Source: an uncultured Selenomonadales bacterium
GTDB lineage: Bacteria; Bacillota; Negativicutes; Selenomonadales; Selenomonadaceae
DNA: 52,725 nucleotides
Assembly (NCBI GenBank): GCA_900314765.1
Contig: OMWN01000019.1
Span: forward strand, 1 to 52,725
Direction: 5' to 3'
Translations under genes and position numbers: made by a program
The notes under the pieces: generated by a model
What the model was told of the DNA's origin: nothing
The model's database searches: none
What the model saw: only the letters and a program-made list of their open reading frames with translations
Part shown: piece by piece, positions 17,116-25,277 of the stretch
Numbering within the stretch: position 1 is the first letter of the stretch
How the letters are laid out: the number at the start of each line of letters is the position of its first letter

Positions 17116-18210
17116 ATGGATATTATCCGCATGGAGGGCATCTCAAAGGGATACCCCGACCATCCGGTGCTCACGGACCTCAATCTCTCGATAAAGAAAG
17201 GTGAGTGCTTCACGCTGCTCGGCCCATCGGGCTGCGGCAAGACGGTGCTCCTCCGCCTCATCGCGGGATTTGAGACGCCGGAGGCAGGACGCATCTTCAT
17301 AGACGACGAGCCCGTCACGGACCTCGCGAACGGCATAGACGTGCCGACGGAGAACCGCGGCCTCGGCGTCGTGTTCCAAGACTACGCGGTCTGGCCGCAC
17401 ATGACTGTTTTCGACAACATCGCGTACCCGCTCAAGATAGCCGATGTGCCGAAGGCCGAGCGCAAGGAACGCGTGATGAAGATGATAGACATCGTCGGCA
17501 TGACGGGCCTCGAGAAGCGCTACCCGTCGGAGCTCTCGGGCGGCCAGCAACAGCGCGTCGCCCTCGCCCGCGCGCTCGTCGGCAATCCGTCGCTCATGCT
17601 GCTCGACGAGCCGCTCTCAAACCTCGACGCCAATCTGCGCGAGGAAATGCGCTTCGAGATAAAGGAGCTGCAGCGTAAGCTCGGCGTCACCGTCCTCTAC
17701 GTCACGCACGATCAGGAGATTGGCCTCGCCATATCTGACCGCGTCGCCATCATGGACAGGAAAGGCGCCATTCAGCAGATTGGCACGCCGTGGGAAATTT
17801 TTGAAAAGCCCGCAAATCCGTTCGTCTTTAATTTCATGGGCATCGCAAATTTCCTCGACGTGCGCCGCGAAAACGGCCAGTTCCTTGTCGGCACGGGCAA
17901 TCAGCCGATACCGTGGCCAAATCTGCCGCAGGGCGACACGGACAAATGGGTCGCGGGCTTTCGCCCGTCCGACGTCACGCTCTCACGCGAAGGCGCAGGG
18001 CTACGTGGCGTCATACGCCGCGCGAATTTCCTCGGCGCCACGATGGACTACCTCGTCGAGATCGACGGCTCGCATCTGCGCACCGCCATCGAGACGCACA
18101 AAGCCATCGCAAGCGACCTCATACTGAAAGTCGGCGCGCCGTGCGTCATTTCGTTCAACGCGCTTCACTGGTTCGAGGCCGACAAGCTCAAGGAGGTGCT
18201 TTCTGAATGA
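17116..18210 (+). CDS. Iron-type ABC transporter ATPase (first of two)
   Basis: A 364-residue ATPase of the FbpC/PotA group. Walker A GPSGCGKT is at residues 36-43, the signature LSGGQQQR is canonical, Walker B MLLDEPLSNLD and the switch THDQE are present, and a C-terminal TOBE-like regulatory domain follows about residue 240. After THDQE it reads IGLAISDR where most family members have EALALSDR. AAAGGAGG precedes the ATG at 17116. It overlaps the permease start by four bases. A second, different ATPase follows the permease, so the two probably form a heterodimer. Confidence 0.92.
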   Translation: MDIIRMEGISKGYPDHPVLTDLNLSIKKGECFTLLGPSGCGKTVLLRLIAGFETPEAGRIFIDDEPVTDLANGIDVPTENRGLGVVFQDYAVWPHMTVFDNIAYPLKIADVPKAERKERVMKMIDIVGMTGLEKRYPSELSGGQQQRVALARALVGNPSLMLLDEPLSNLDANLREEMRFEIKELQRKLGVTVLYVTHDQEIGLAISDRVAIMDRKGAIQQIGTPWEIFEKPANPFVFNFMGIANFLDVRRENGQFLVGTGNQPIPWPNLPQGDTDKWVAGFRPSDVTLSREGAGLRGVIRRANFLGATMDYLVEIDGSHLRTAIETHKAIASDLILKVGAPCVISFNALHWFEADKLKEVLSE

Positions 18211-19901
18211 GCTCACCCGCAAACAAAAAAGGCTCGTTTGGCGTGGCGCAGGTCATCCTGTTCCTCTCCATCGCCATTCTCGTCATCGTCGTCGCGTTCC
18301 CAGTCCTCTTGATACTGTTCAATGCGTTCTGGGTCGAGGACCACTTCGATCTCGCGAACACGATTTCCATACTCAAGCAGCCAATGACATACGAGGCGCT
18401 CACGAATTCTCTCATCATCGCCTCGATGTCCACGATTGGCTCGACAATCGTCGGCACGTTTTTCGCTTGGCTCGTCACGAGGACCGACATCCCGTATCAT
18501 AACTTCATGAAGAGCATGTTCCTCGTCCCGTTCATGCTGCCGAGCTTCATCGGCGCCATCGCGTGGAAGATGCTGCTCTCGCCGAACGCGGGACTCATCA
18601 ACCGCTTCTTCATGGATCACCTCGGCTTTGACGGCCCGATATTCAACATCTACAGCTACTACGGCATCAGCGCCGTCGAGGTCATGTACCTCTTCCCGTT
18701 CGTCTTCATTCAGGTCTGCGGCGCACTCGAGCGCATGGACCCGACGCTCGAGGAGTCGGCGCGCATCTCAGGCGCTGGCCTGCTCACGATTACGCGCAAA
18801 ATCACGATACCGCTCGTCATGCCATCCATACTCTCGGGCGCGCTCCTCATCATGCTCTACTCGATGGCGCATTTCGGCACGGTTGCTGTCCTCGGCATCG
18901 AGCGCGGCATCTACAACATCCCCGTGCTCATATACGAGCGCATACACCAGTCGGGCGGCTCATTTGAGTCCATCCGAATGGGCGCCATCCTCGCAACGGT
19001 GCTCGTCATATCGGCGGCCATCATCATCTGGGCGCAGAGGAAAATCCTATCGACTGGCCACTATCAAATCATCGGCGGCAAGAGCTTCCGCCCGACACAG
19101 CTGAAGCTCCGCGGTCTCCGTATTCCTCTGATGCTTTTCTGCTTCGCCTACATCGGCTTCACCATCGTATTGCCAACGGTGATCATCTTCCTCGTCGGCG
19201 GTCTCTCGACGTACGGTCTGCCGTTCACGCCAGAAAATCTCTCGCTTGCCAACTACAAATTCATCCTGTTTGACTTCGACGTGACGCGCGACGCCATATT
19301 CAACAGCGTGACGCTCGGCTTCACGGCGGCTGTCATCACGATGTTCGCGGGCGTCATGATTTCCTACGTCATCGTCAAGATGAAAGTCCGCGGCAAGGGC
19401 ATCCTCGAGTTCCTCGGCATGCTCCCGTTCTCCGTCCCGGGCTCCGTCATCGCGCTCGGCGTCATACTCGCGTGGAGCGGCCAGTTCGGCATCAATCTCT
19501 ACAACACCGTCTGGATCATCCTCGTCGCGTACATCGCGCGCTACATGGCGTTCTCGCTTAAAGCGAACAGCGCCGCGCTCGAGCAGATACACGACTCGCT
19601 CATCGAGGCGGCGCGCGCATGCGGCGCAACGATGTGGCAGTCACTCAAAGACATCGTGCTCCCGCTCGCAAAGCCGGGCATGCTCGCCGCGTTCTTCCTG
19701 ATATTCCTGCCGTCGCTGCGTGAGCTCACCGTCTCCATCATGCTCTACGCCCCGACGACGCGCACCATCGGCGTCGCGATTTACACGCTGAACGAGGACG
19801 GCGAGACCGTCATATCGTGCGCACTCGCTGGCATCGCGCTCATCATCATCGTGCTTGGCCAGTTCATCATCAATCATTTCAATAAAAAGGCAGGTGTCTG
19901 A
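18207..19901 (+). CDS. Iron-type ABC transporter permease, fused two-domain
   Basis: A 564-residue inner-membrane permease with about 12 helices, made of two fused BPD-transport domains as in FbpB/SfuB. Each half carries an ATPase-contact EAA loop: EESARISGAGLLTITRKITI in the first half and EAARACGATMWQSLKDIVLP in the second. The first 12 residues are hydrophilic. It is cotranscribed with ATPases on both sides: a four-base overlap with the upstream one and a two-base gap to the downstream one. Two different coupling loops fit two different ATPases. Confidence 0.93.
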   Translation: MSSPANKKGSFGVAQVILFLSIAILVIVVAFPVLLILFNAFWVEDHFDLANTISILKQPMTYEALTNSLIIASMSTIGSTIVGTFFAWLVTRTDIPYHNFMKSMFLVPFMLPSFIGAIAWKMLLSPNAGLINRFFMDHLGFDGPIFNIYSYYGISAVEVMYLFPFVFIQVCGALERMDPTLEESARISGAGLLTITRKITIPLVMPSILSGALLIMLYSMAHFGTVAVLGIERGIYNIPVLIYERIHQSGGSFESIRMGAILATVLVISAAIIIWAQRKILSTGHYQIIGGKSFRPTQLKLRGLRIPLMLFCFAYIGFTIVLPTVIIFLVGGLSTYGLPFTPENLSLANYKFILFDFDVTRDAIFNSVTLGFTAAVITMFAGVMISYVIVKMKVRGKGILEFLGMLPFSVPGSVIALGVILAWSGQFGINLYNTVWIILVAYIARYMAFSLKANSAALEQIHDSLIEAARACGATMWQSLKDIVLPLAKPGMLAAFFLIFLPSLRELTVSIMLYAPTTRTIGVAIYTLNEDGETVISCALAGIALIIIVLGQFIINHFNKKAGV

Positions 19902-19903
19902 CG

Positions 19904-21004
19904 ATGTCATACGTGAGACTCATAAATGTGACGAAACGATTTGGCGACGTCACCGCCGTAAACAATCTGAACTATGAAATCGGCAAGGGCGAATGCTTCT
20001 CGATGCTCGGCCCATCGGGCTGCGGCAAGACAACGACGCTCCGCATGGTCGCGGGCTTCGAGGACCTCACAGAGGGCGAGGTCTGGGTCGGCGACAGGCT
20101 CCTCTCCTCGCCGAAAAAAAGGCTCTACGTCCCGCCCGAGAACCGCAACTTTGGCATGGTGTTCCAGGCGTTCGCCGTCTGGCCGCACCTCTCCGTCTAT
20201 GAAAACGTCGCGTTCCCGCTCCGCATCAGAAAGCTCGATGCCAAGGAAATCGACGACCGCACGATGGACGCCCTGCGCGCGACGAACCTCGTCGACGCGA
20301 AGGACGAGAGCCCAGACTTCCTCTCGGGCGGCGGCAAGCAGCGCGTCGCACTCGCCCGCGCGCTCGCCATCAATCCGGACGTCATGCTGCTCGACGAGCC
20401 GCTCTCGTCGCTCGACCCGCATCTGCGTGAGGAAATGAGATTTGAGATAAAGGACCTCCAGCAGAAATACGGATTTTCCATCATCTACGTCACGCACGAC
20501 CAGAGCGAGGCAATGGCGCTCTCCGACCGCATCCTCGTCATGCGTCTCGGCGTCGTGCAGCAGATTGATACACCGCTCAACATCTACAATCATCCAGCGA
20601 ACAAATTCGTGTTCAGCTTCATCGGCCTCTCGAATTTCCTGCACGTCGACAATGTCGGCGGCAGCCCCGTGCTCCCCGAGCATCAAGGCAACCTGCCGCA
20701 CAGCCTCAAAATCCCCGGCCATCTTGCGGGCGAGACAGCGCTGTCGCTGGCGAGCCGCCCGAGCGAGACCGACTTCGTCGCGATGGACGACCCCGACGGG
20801 CTGCACGGCCTCGTCACGCGCAAAGCGTTCCTCGGCGAGATTGTCGACTACCAGATAAAGATTGGCAGCCAATTCATCCGCGTGCAGAAAGGACGCCGCG
20901 AGGCAGGCCCCGAGCAAGGCGAAAACTGCTCCGTCAAATTCCTGCGTCCATTCTGGTACGCCGACGACTACGACGAAACACAAGCCGTCGCCGAATCAGA
21001 TTGA
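19904..21004 (+). CDS. Iron-type ABC transporter ATPase (second), altered signature
   Basis: A 366-residue FbpC/PotA-like ATPase with Walker A GPSGCGKT, Walker B MLLDEPLSSLD, switch THDQSEAMALSDR and a C-terminal TOBE-like domain. Its signature motif reads LSGGGKQR instead of LSGGQQQR: the conserved Gln is replaced and the Lys is new. The hydrolytic residues are intact. Only a few percent of residues distinguish it from an ordinary family member by eye, so it is not a pseudogene. Together with the first ATPase it suggests an asymmetric nucleotide-binding dimer. It is the last gene before the operon terminator. Confidence 0.92.
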   Translation: MSYVRLINVTKRFGDVTAVNNLNYEIGKGECFSMLGPSGCGKTTTLRMVAGFEDLTEGEVWVGDRLLSSPKKRLYVPPENRNFGMVFQAFAVWPHLSVYENVAFPLRIRKLDAKEIDDRTMDALRATNLVDAKDESPDFLSGGGKQRVALARALAINPDVMLLDEPLSSLDPHLREEMRFEIKDLQQKYGFSIIYVTHDQSEAMALSDRILVMRLGVVQQIDTPLNIYNHPANKFVFSFIGLSNFLHVDNVGGSPVLPEHQGNLPHSLKIPGHLAGETALSLASRPSETDFVAMDDPDGLHGLVTRKAFLGEIVDYQIKIGSQFIRVQKGRREAGPEQGENCSVKFLRPFWYADDYDETQAVAESD

Positions 21005-21041
21005 TGGGTTAGGAAAACGTAAAATGAAATATTGAGAATCA

Positions 21042-21087
21042 AAACGACCTCACGAACGATGCAAAATCGTTTGTGAGGTCTATTTTA
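21042..21087 (+). terminator. Terminator of the iron-type ABC operon
   Basis: Arms GACCTCACGAACGAT and ATCGTTTGTGAGGTC (one mismatch pair) around GCAAA, then TATTTTA. Its 5' part is duplicated at 21461-21492. Confidence 0.88.
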
Positions 21088-21167
21088 TGAAATTTTCTAA
21101 TAACAAATAATTTTAACGACGTGAACGTGACAATCCTCATGCGCCGCGCAATTTTGAAAAATTAGAC

Positions 21168-21426
21168 GACCCTCTCCGCCCCCTGCGGGGGCACCTCCCC
21201 CAGAGTGGGAGGCATAGCGAAAGCGATGCTTAACGATATGACTGAAAGTGAATGATAGTTCTTTAATTTAAGCGGCAAGCAAGCTACATGACTTCAAATT
21301 CAATGAAAATGTGAAATTGCAGCTTCACAAGTTAATCGCTTTGGCAAGAGTAAATAATCTCAACATCTGTAACGCCAGCCTCCCACTCTGGGGGAGGTGC
21401 CGAGCGAATGCGAGGCGGAGAGGGTT
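21168..21426. repeat. MITE-like element, full copy
   Basis: About 259 bp bounded by the inverted arms GACCCTCTCCGCCCCCTGCG and, at the right, GAGCGAATGCGAGGCGGAGA. Inner TIR parts are GCACCTCCCCCAGAGTGGGA and TCCCACTCTGGGGGAGGTGC. The interior shares TAAATAATCTCA and ACGCCAGCCTCCC with other copies and has no ORF of note. It sits exactly between two copies of a terminator. The region 21005-21550 contains only this element and those terminators. Confidence 0.85.
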
Positions 21427-21474
21427 TGCATTTGTGCCGATTGCAGATACGAAACGAAACATTGAGAATCAAAA

Positions 21475-21520
21475 CGACCTCACGAACGATGCTAAAGTCA
21501 TTCGTGAGGTCATTTTTTGT
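21475..21520. terminator. Second, duplicated terminator
   Basis: GACCTCACGAA and TTCGTGAGGTC form the stem, followed on the plus strand by ATTTTTTG and on the minus strand by GTTTTGATT. Its first 32 bases (21461-21492) are identical to 21031-21062. It would end the leftward oxidoreductase operon and also back up the rightward ABC operon. Confidence 0.82.
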
Positions 21521-21550
21521 TCTGCTTATTTTATTGTGCGCCCCATTACA

Positions 21551-21922
21551 TCACACAGCTGCCATGTCGCGGCTTGCCACGATGTCAACGCCGAGGCCGA
21601 GAATGTTCGGCACGATGACGTCGCCGACGTGGACAGGCGCCTTCGCCACGACGCCGCGCAGCTCCTCCGCGCAGTCGAGTATCATGCCCTTTGGCAGCGT
21701 CGTCTTCGACACCACAGGCAGGAGGTGCAACGCGCCGCCATCGATGCGCACCGTCGACGTCAGCATCCTCATCGGATGCGTGAGTTCGTCCTTCGCATAC
21801 TTTGCGCCGCGCGGGCACGTGTTGCCCACGACGCTCGTGACAGTGCCATCCTCTATCGTCGCCGTGAGCTCACAGCCCATCGGGCACATAATGCAGTTCA
21901 TGACTTTTTTCTCTATTGCCAT
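21551..21922 (-). CDS. DUF1667 Cys-rich protein
   Basis: A 123-residue protein of the DUF1667 family. The N-terminus has CIMCPMGCEL and then NTCPRGAKYA, a four-Cys arrangement that may bind an iron-sulfur cluster or zinc. The C-terminal half is a small beta domain without catalytic motifs. It starts one base after the upstream oxidoreductase stop and is the third member of a widespread three-gene operon with two FAD enzymes. It may play the electron-transfer role that GlpC plays in GlpABC; this is inference. It is far shorter than GlpC. Confidence 0.88.
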   Translation of the reverse strand: MAIEKKVMNCIMCPMGCELTATIEDGTVTSVVGNTCPRGAKYAKDELTHPMRMLTSTVRIDGGALHLLPVVSKTTLPKGMILDCAEELRGVVAKAPVHVGDVIVPNILGLGVDIVASRDMAAV

Positions 21923-21923
21923 C

Positions 21924-23207
21924 TCATTTGCCCCCTTCTATCGATACCGTGACGTCGCCCGCGAGCGCTTTGACTTTCGCCGCAGGAATATCGACGGCAA
22001 TCATCTCGCTCGGCTTCACGATGGGCAGTGGCTTTTTCATGACGTCGCCATTCGCGTCTGTGATATGGAGCGTGACTTTGCGCTCCGGCGAGCGAGCGCG
22101 CATGAAAAGTCTCACGCTTTCGTCGGCGCCGTCCGCGAGCCGTATGTGCTGCGGCACGCACGTATTGACGCCGTCGCCCGGGTTCACCGCTATATCCTTC
22201 TTCGCGGGCTGCGCCTCGCCATTTGCCTTTATCGCGGCGAATTTTCCCGCAATCTCCGCCTCATCCGACACGAAATCGACGAGGTCATGCACGTGCACGA
22301 CGTTGCCCGCCGCGAATACGCCGTCCATGCTCGTCTCACGGTGCTGGTCGACGACGGGGCCATTCGTGCGCGGGTGAATAGCGACGCCGAGTTCGCGCGA
22401 CAGTTCATTTTCTGGGATGAGACCGACGGAGAGCAGTATCGTGTCGCAGTCGATGTCAAACTCCGTGCCCGCTATTGGGCGCATCTTGTCATCGACCTTC
22501 GACACCGTCACGCCCTCGACGCGGTCTTTGCCCTTTATGCCCGTGATTGTGTGCGACAAATAAAGCGGAATATCGTAGTCGTTCAGGCACTGCACGATGT
22601 TTCTCGTGAGGCCGTTGGAGAATGGGCAAATCTCGAGCACGGCCTCGACTTTGCAGCCCTCGAGCGACATGCGGCGCGCCATGATGAGGCCAATGTCGCC
22701 CGAGCCGAGTATGACGATTTTGTGGCCGGGAAGATAGCCTTCCATGTTGACCATGCGCTGAGCCGCGCCCGCCGTGTACACGCCCGCTGGACGATAGCCC
22801 GGGATGCGTATGGCGCCGCGCGTGCGTTCGCGGCAACCCATCGTGAGGATGACGGTCTTGCCCTCGACATTCATGAGGCCGTTTTTCGGGTTGACAGCCG
22901 TCACGACTTTCGTGCCCTCGCTCTCTCTGATGTGGAGCACCATCGTGTCCGTCATGATTTCGACCTCGAGCCTGTCCTTCACGAGATCGTAGCATTTCTG
23001 CGCGTAGCCGGGGCCCGTGAGTTCCTCTTTGAAGTGGTGCAGGCCGAAGCCATTGTGCACGCACTGCTGCAGTATGCCGCCGACCTCGCGGTCACGCTCG
23101 AGCACGAGGATGCTCTTCGCGCCGTTCTCCGCCGCGCTCTTCGCCGCTGAGAGGCCGCCCGGGCCGCCTCCGATGATGACGATGTCATATATTTTCTTTT
23201 CCGTCAT
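21924..23207 (-). CDS. NAD(P)/FAD-dependent oxidoreductase (pyridine-nucleotide disulfide type)
   Basis: A 427-residue flavoprotein. FAD-binding GGGPGGLSAAKSAAENGA is near residues 13-30, and a second Rossmann motif GSGDIGLIMARRMSLEG near residue 165 is for NAD(P). EHGILQQCVHNGFGL-like sequence (GGILQQCVHNGFGLHHF) is typical of enzymes paired with a GlpA-like dehydrogenase and DUF1667. A C-terminal extension of about 100 residues follows the second FAD segment. It overlaps the upstream gene by four bases. The substrate is not known; it probably passes electrons from the GlpA-like partner to NAD(P) or the reverse. Confidence 0.9.
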   Translation of the reverse strand: MTEKKIYDIVIIGGGPGGLSAAKSAAENGAKSILVLERDREVGGILQQCVHNGFGLHHFKEELTGPGYAQKCYDLVKDRLEVEIMTDTMVLHIRESEGTKVVTAVNPKNGLMNVEGKTVILTMGCRERTRGAIRIPGYRPAGVYTAGAAQRMVNMEGYLPGHKIVILGSGDIGLIMARRMSLEGCKVEAVLEICPFSNGLTRNIVQCLNDYDIPLYLSHTITGIKGKDRVEGVTVSKVDDKMRPIAGTEFDIDCDTILLSVGLIPENELSRELGVAIHPRTNGPVVDQHRETSMDGVFAAGNVVHVHDLVDFVSDEAEIAGKFAAIKANGEAQPAKKDIAVNPGDGVNTCVPQHIRLADGADESVRLFMRARSPERKVTLHITDANGDVMKKPLPIVKPSEMIAVDIPAAKVKALAGDVTVSIEGGK

Positions 23208-24664
23208 TTCGCATCGCCTCCATCATAGCTTTTATCGTAATACATATATGATTTGACGCCGTCTTTCCGTATCTCTGGAACACGCTTCCCGAGCTCGCGC
23301 GAGAGTATCTCTATGACGCGCGGCCCGCAGAATCCGCCTTGGCAGCGTCCCATGCCCGCGCGCGTGCGGCGCTTCACGCCGTCGACCGTCGTCGCGCCGC
23401 AGAGACCGTGTATCGCCTCGACGATCTCGCCCTCCGTGATGGTCTCACAGCGGCAAATCACGCGGCCATAGCGCGCGTCCTTCGCGATGAGCGCGGCCTT
23501 CTCCTCGTCGCTCGCCTCGCGGAACACCGGCGCCGCCTTGTGCCCCTTCACGTAGTTCGTGCGCTCCTTCGCGCCCGTCTTCTTCACAATGATGTCTGTC
23601 AAATACTCGGCAATCGCGGGCGCCGACGTGAGACCAGGCGATTGGATGCCCGCCGCGAGCAGGAGACCATCCGCCGCGTCCGACTCGCCGAGGATGAAGT
23701 CGCCCGTCGACGACACGGCGCGCAGTCCCGCGAATTCCGTTATCGACGCGCCCATCGGGATATTCGGCACGAGGCGCTTTGCCCCCGCGATGATTTCGTC
23801 CATGCCCGCAGGCGTCACAGAGACGTCCTCGCGCCCGCAGTCGTCCTGCGCGTTCGGCCCGATGAACACGTTGCCGTGCGTCGTCGCGCAGACGAGTATG
23901 CCCTTCGACGTCTTCGTCGGCACGGGGAACACGACAGACGAGACAAGGCTGTCTTTCGCCGTCTTGTCGAAGAGGATATATTCGCCCTTGCGTGGGTTTA
24001 TCGTGAAGCTCTTGTCGCCCGCCATCGCCGCGACCGCATCTGCGTACACACCCGCCGCATCGACGACGAAGCGCGTCTCGATGTCGCCCTGCGTCGTCTC
24101 AACCGCTGTGACCTTGCCGTCCTCCACGCGTATGCCCGTCGCCTCGCACTCGCGCACGACCTCGGCACCATTCGCGATGGCGTTCTCCGCGAATGCGATA
24201 GCCATGCCGAATGGCCAGCAAATGCCCGCCGTCGGCGCCCACAGCGCCGCCTTGATGTCCTTCGAGAGATTTGGCTCCTTATCGCGCACCTTGTCACCCG
24301 CTATGATTTCGAGGCCCTTCACGCCGTTCGCCTCGCCGCGCGCCTTGAGCTCCTCGAGCGTCTTCACGCCCTCGTCGTCGCTCGCGCAGACATACGAGCC
24401 CGTCCACTTGATGTCGAGGCCAAACTCATCGGCCAACTCATGATACATCTCATTGCCGCGCGCATTCATCTTCGCCTTCATCGACCCCGTCGGCGCGTCA
24501 AACCCCGCATGAAGCACCGCGCTGTTCGCCTTCGTCGTGCCCATCGATATGTCGGGCTCGCGCTCCACGAGCACGCACTCCAGATCATAGCGTGCCAGCG
24601 CCGCCAGCACCGCCGTCCCCGTGATGCCGCCACCTATGACGACAACATCTGCTTTCTTCTTCAT
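23204..24664 (-). CDS. GlpA-like FAD-dependent oxidoreductase with BFD [2Fe-2S] domain
   Basis: A 486-residue protein with a DAO/GlpD-type FAD domain (IGGGITGTAVLAALARYDLE at residues 10-29) and a C-terminal BFD-like domain with four Cys: CRCETITEGE and RCQGGFCG. This is the architecture of anaerobic GlpA and of related 2-hydroxyacid or glycerol-3-phosphate oxidising enzymes. ATCTCCTTTG upstream gives the ribosome-binding AAAGGAG. It is first in the three-gene operon. Glycerol-3-phosphate is the conventional guess, but no glpF, glpK or full-length glpC is present in the window. Confidence 0.88.
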   Translation of the reverse strand: MKKKADVVVIGGGITGTAVLAALARYDLECVLVEREPDISMGTTKANSAVLHAGFDAPTGSMKAKMNARGNEMYHELADEFGLDIKWTGSYVCASDDEGVKTLEELKARGEANGVKGLEIIAGDKVRDKEPNLSKDIKAALWAPTAGICWPFGMAIAFAENAIANGAEVVRECEATGIRVEDGKVTAVETTQGDIETRFVVDAAGVYADAVAAMAGDKSFTINPRKGEYILFDKTAKDSLVSSVVFPVPTKTSKGILVCATTHGNVFIGPNAQDDCGREDVSVTPAGMDEIIAGAKRLVPNIPMGASITEFAGLRAVSSTGDFILGESDAADGLLLAAGIQSPGLTSAPAIAEYLTDIIVKKTGAKERTNYVKGHKAAPVFREASDEEKAALIAKDARYGRVICRCETITEGEIVEAIHGLCGATTVDGVKRRTRAGMGRCQGGFCGPRVIEILSRELGKRVPEIRKDGVKSYMYYDKSYDGGDAK

Positions 24665-24681
24665 GATGCATCTCCTTTGAA

Positions 24682-24730
24682 AGAAACGCCGATTATTTCC
24701 CCTTCAACCAATCGCCAATCAGCGCTTCAT
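24682..24730. repeat. Short palindromic repeat, degenerate copy
   Basis: GAAACGCCGATTATTTC at the left and CAATCAGCGCTTC at the right match the ends of the elements at 31777-31930 and 37579-37617. It lies just upstream of the GlpA-like gene start. Confidence 0.55.
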
Positions 24731-24820
24731 TATTCACTGCTTTTATTATAATTGTCATCATCAACCATAGTCAACAGATATATAGGTTAAGATAAGAAGA
24801 AAATTATAGAATTCTTTCAA

Positions 24821-25080
24821 GACCCTCTCCGCCCCCTGCGGGGGCACCTCCCCCAGAGTGGGAGGCATAGCGAAATCTGTGCTCCGCGATATGATAAAGA
24901 GTGAACGGCAGTCTTTGACTATACAAGCAAAGCAAGCTGTTAAAAATTTCACTTATTGTTGAGATGTGTAATCACGTTTTTTCCAGTGAACCGATTCAGC
25001 TAGTGTAAATAATCTCAGAATCTGTGACGCCAGCCTCCCCAATGGGGGAGGTGCCGAGCGAATGCGAGGCGGAGAGGGTC
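24821..25080. repeat. MITE-like element, full copy
   Basis: About 260 bp, with left arm GACCCTCTCCGCCCCCTGCG and right arm ending GAATGCGAGGCGGAGAGGGT. The interior shares GTGTAAATAATCTCAG and GACGCCAGCCTCCCC with its relatives. No coding frame is seen. It shares the region 24665-25277 with a partial copy and the pbp terminator. Confidence 0.85.
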
Positions 25081-25087
25081 TTCCTAG

Positions 25088-25201
25088 CGAATCGTTTCAG
25101 CTAATGTAAATAATCACAGCGTCTGTAGCGCCAGTCTCCCACTCTGGGGGGCAAACATGCCAGTGGCATGTTTGCGCGAGCGAATGCGAGGCGGAGAGGG
25201 T
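25088..25201. repeat. MITE-like element, right-half copy with nested palindrome
   Basis: This 114-bp copy begins inside the element (CAGCTAATGTAAATAATCAC) and contains only the right arm, directly abutting the full copy. The arm is interrupted by a 25-bp palindrome at 25151-25175. Confidence 0.8.
25151..25175. repeat. 25-bp palindrome nested in the MITE arm
   Basis: Perfect 12-base arms (GCAAACATGCCA and its complement) around one G. An identical copy occupies the equivalent position at 35204-35228, replacing part of the TIR. Confidence 0.85.
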
Positions 25202-25218
25202 TACCCCCACCCTCACAC

Positions 25219-25258
25219 AAAAAAATCCTGCCGCATCCATTCCCACGGCAGGATTTTC
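25219..25258 (-). terminator. Terminator of the class B PBP gene
   Basis: Arms AAAATCCTGCCG and CGGCAGGATTTT pair perfectly, followed on the minus strand by a T-run. It lies 20 bases after the PBP stop. Confidence 0.87.
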
Positions 25259-25277
25259 CCTTGCGTCTATTCTTTTT

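Noticed and set aside
19904-21004. Second ABC ATPase as a pseudogene
   Set aside because: Walker A, Walker B and switch are intact and the frame is full length; only the signature motif is altered.
21408-23150. 580-residue frame on the plus strand opposite the oxidoreductase genes
   Set aside because: Arg/His-rich shadow translation of GC-rich genes on the other strand, with no ribosome-binding site or family motif.
23339-24751. 470-residue frame on the plus strand
   Set aside because: Arg-rich antisense shadow of the GlpA-like gene.
24821-25201. Repeated GC-rich blocks read as a CRISPR array
   Set aside because: There are no short regular repeats with unique spacers; they are inverted-repeat elements of about 255 bp.
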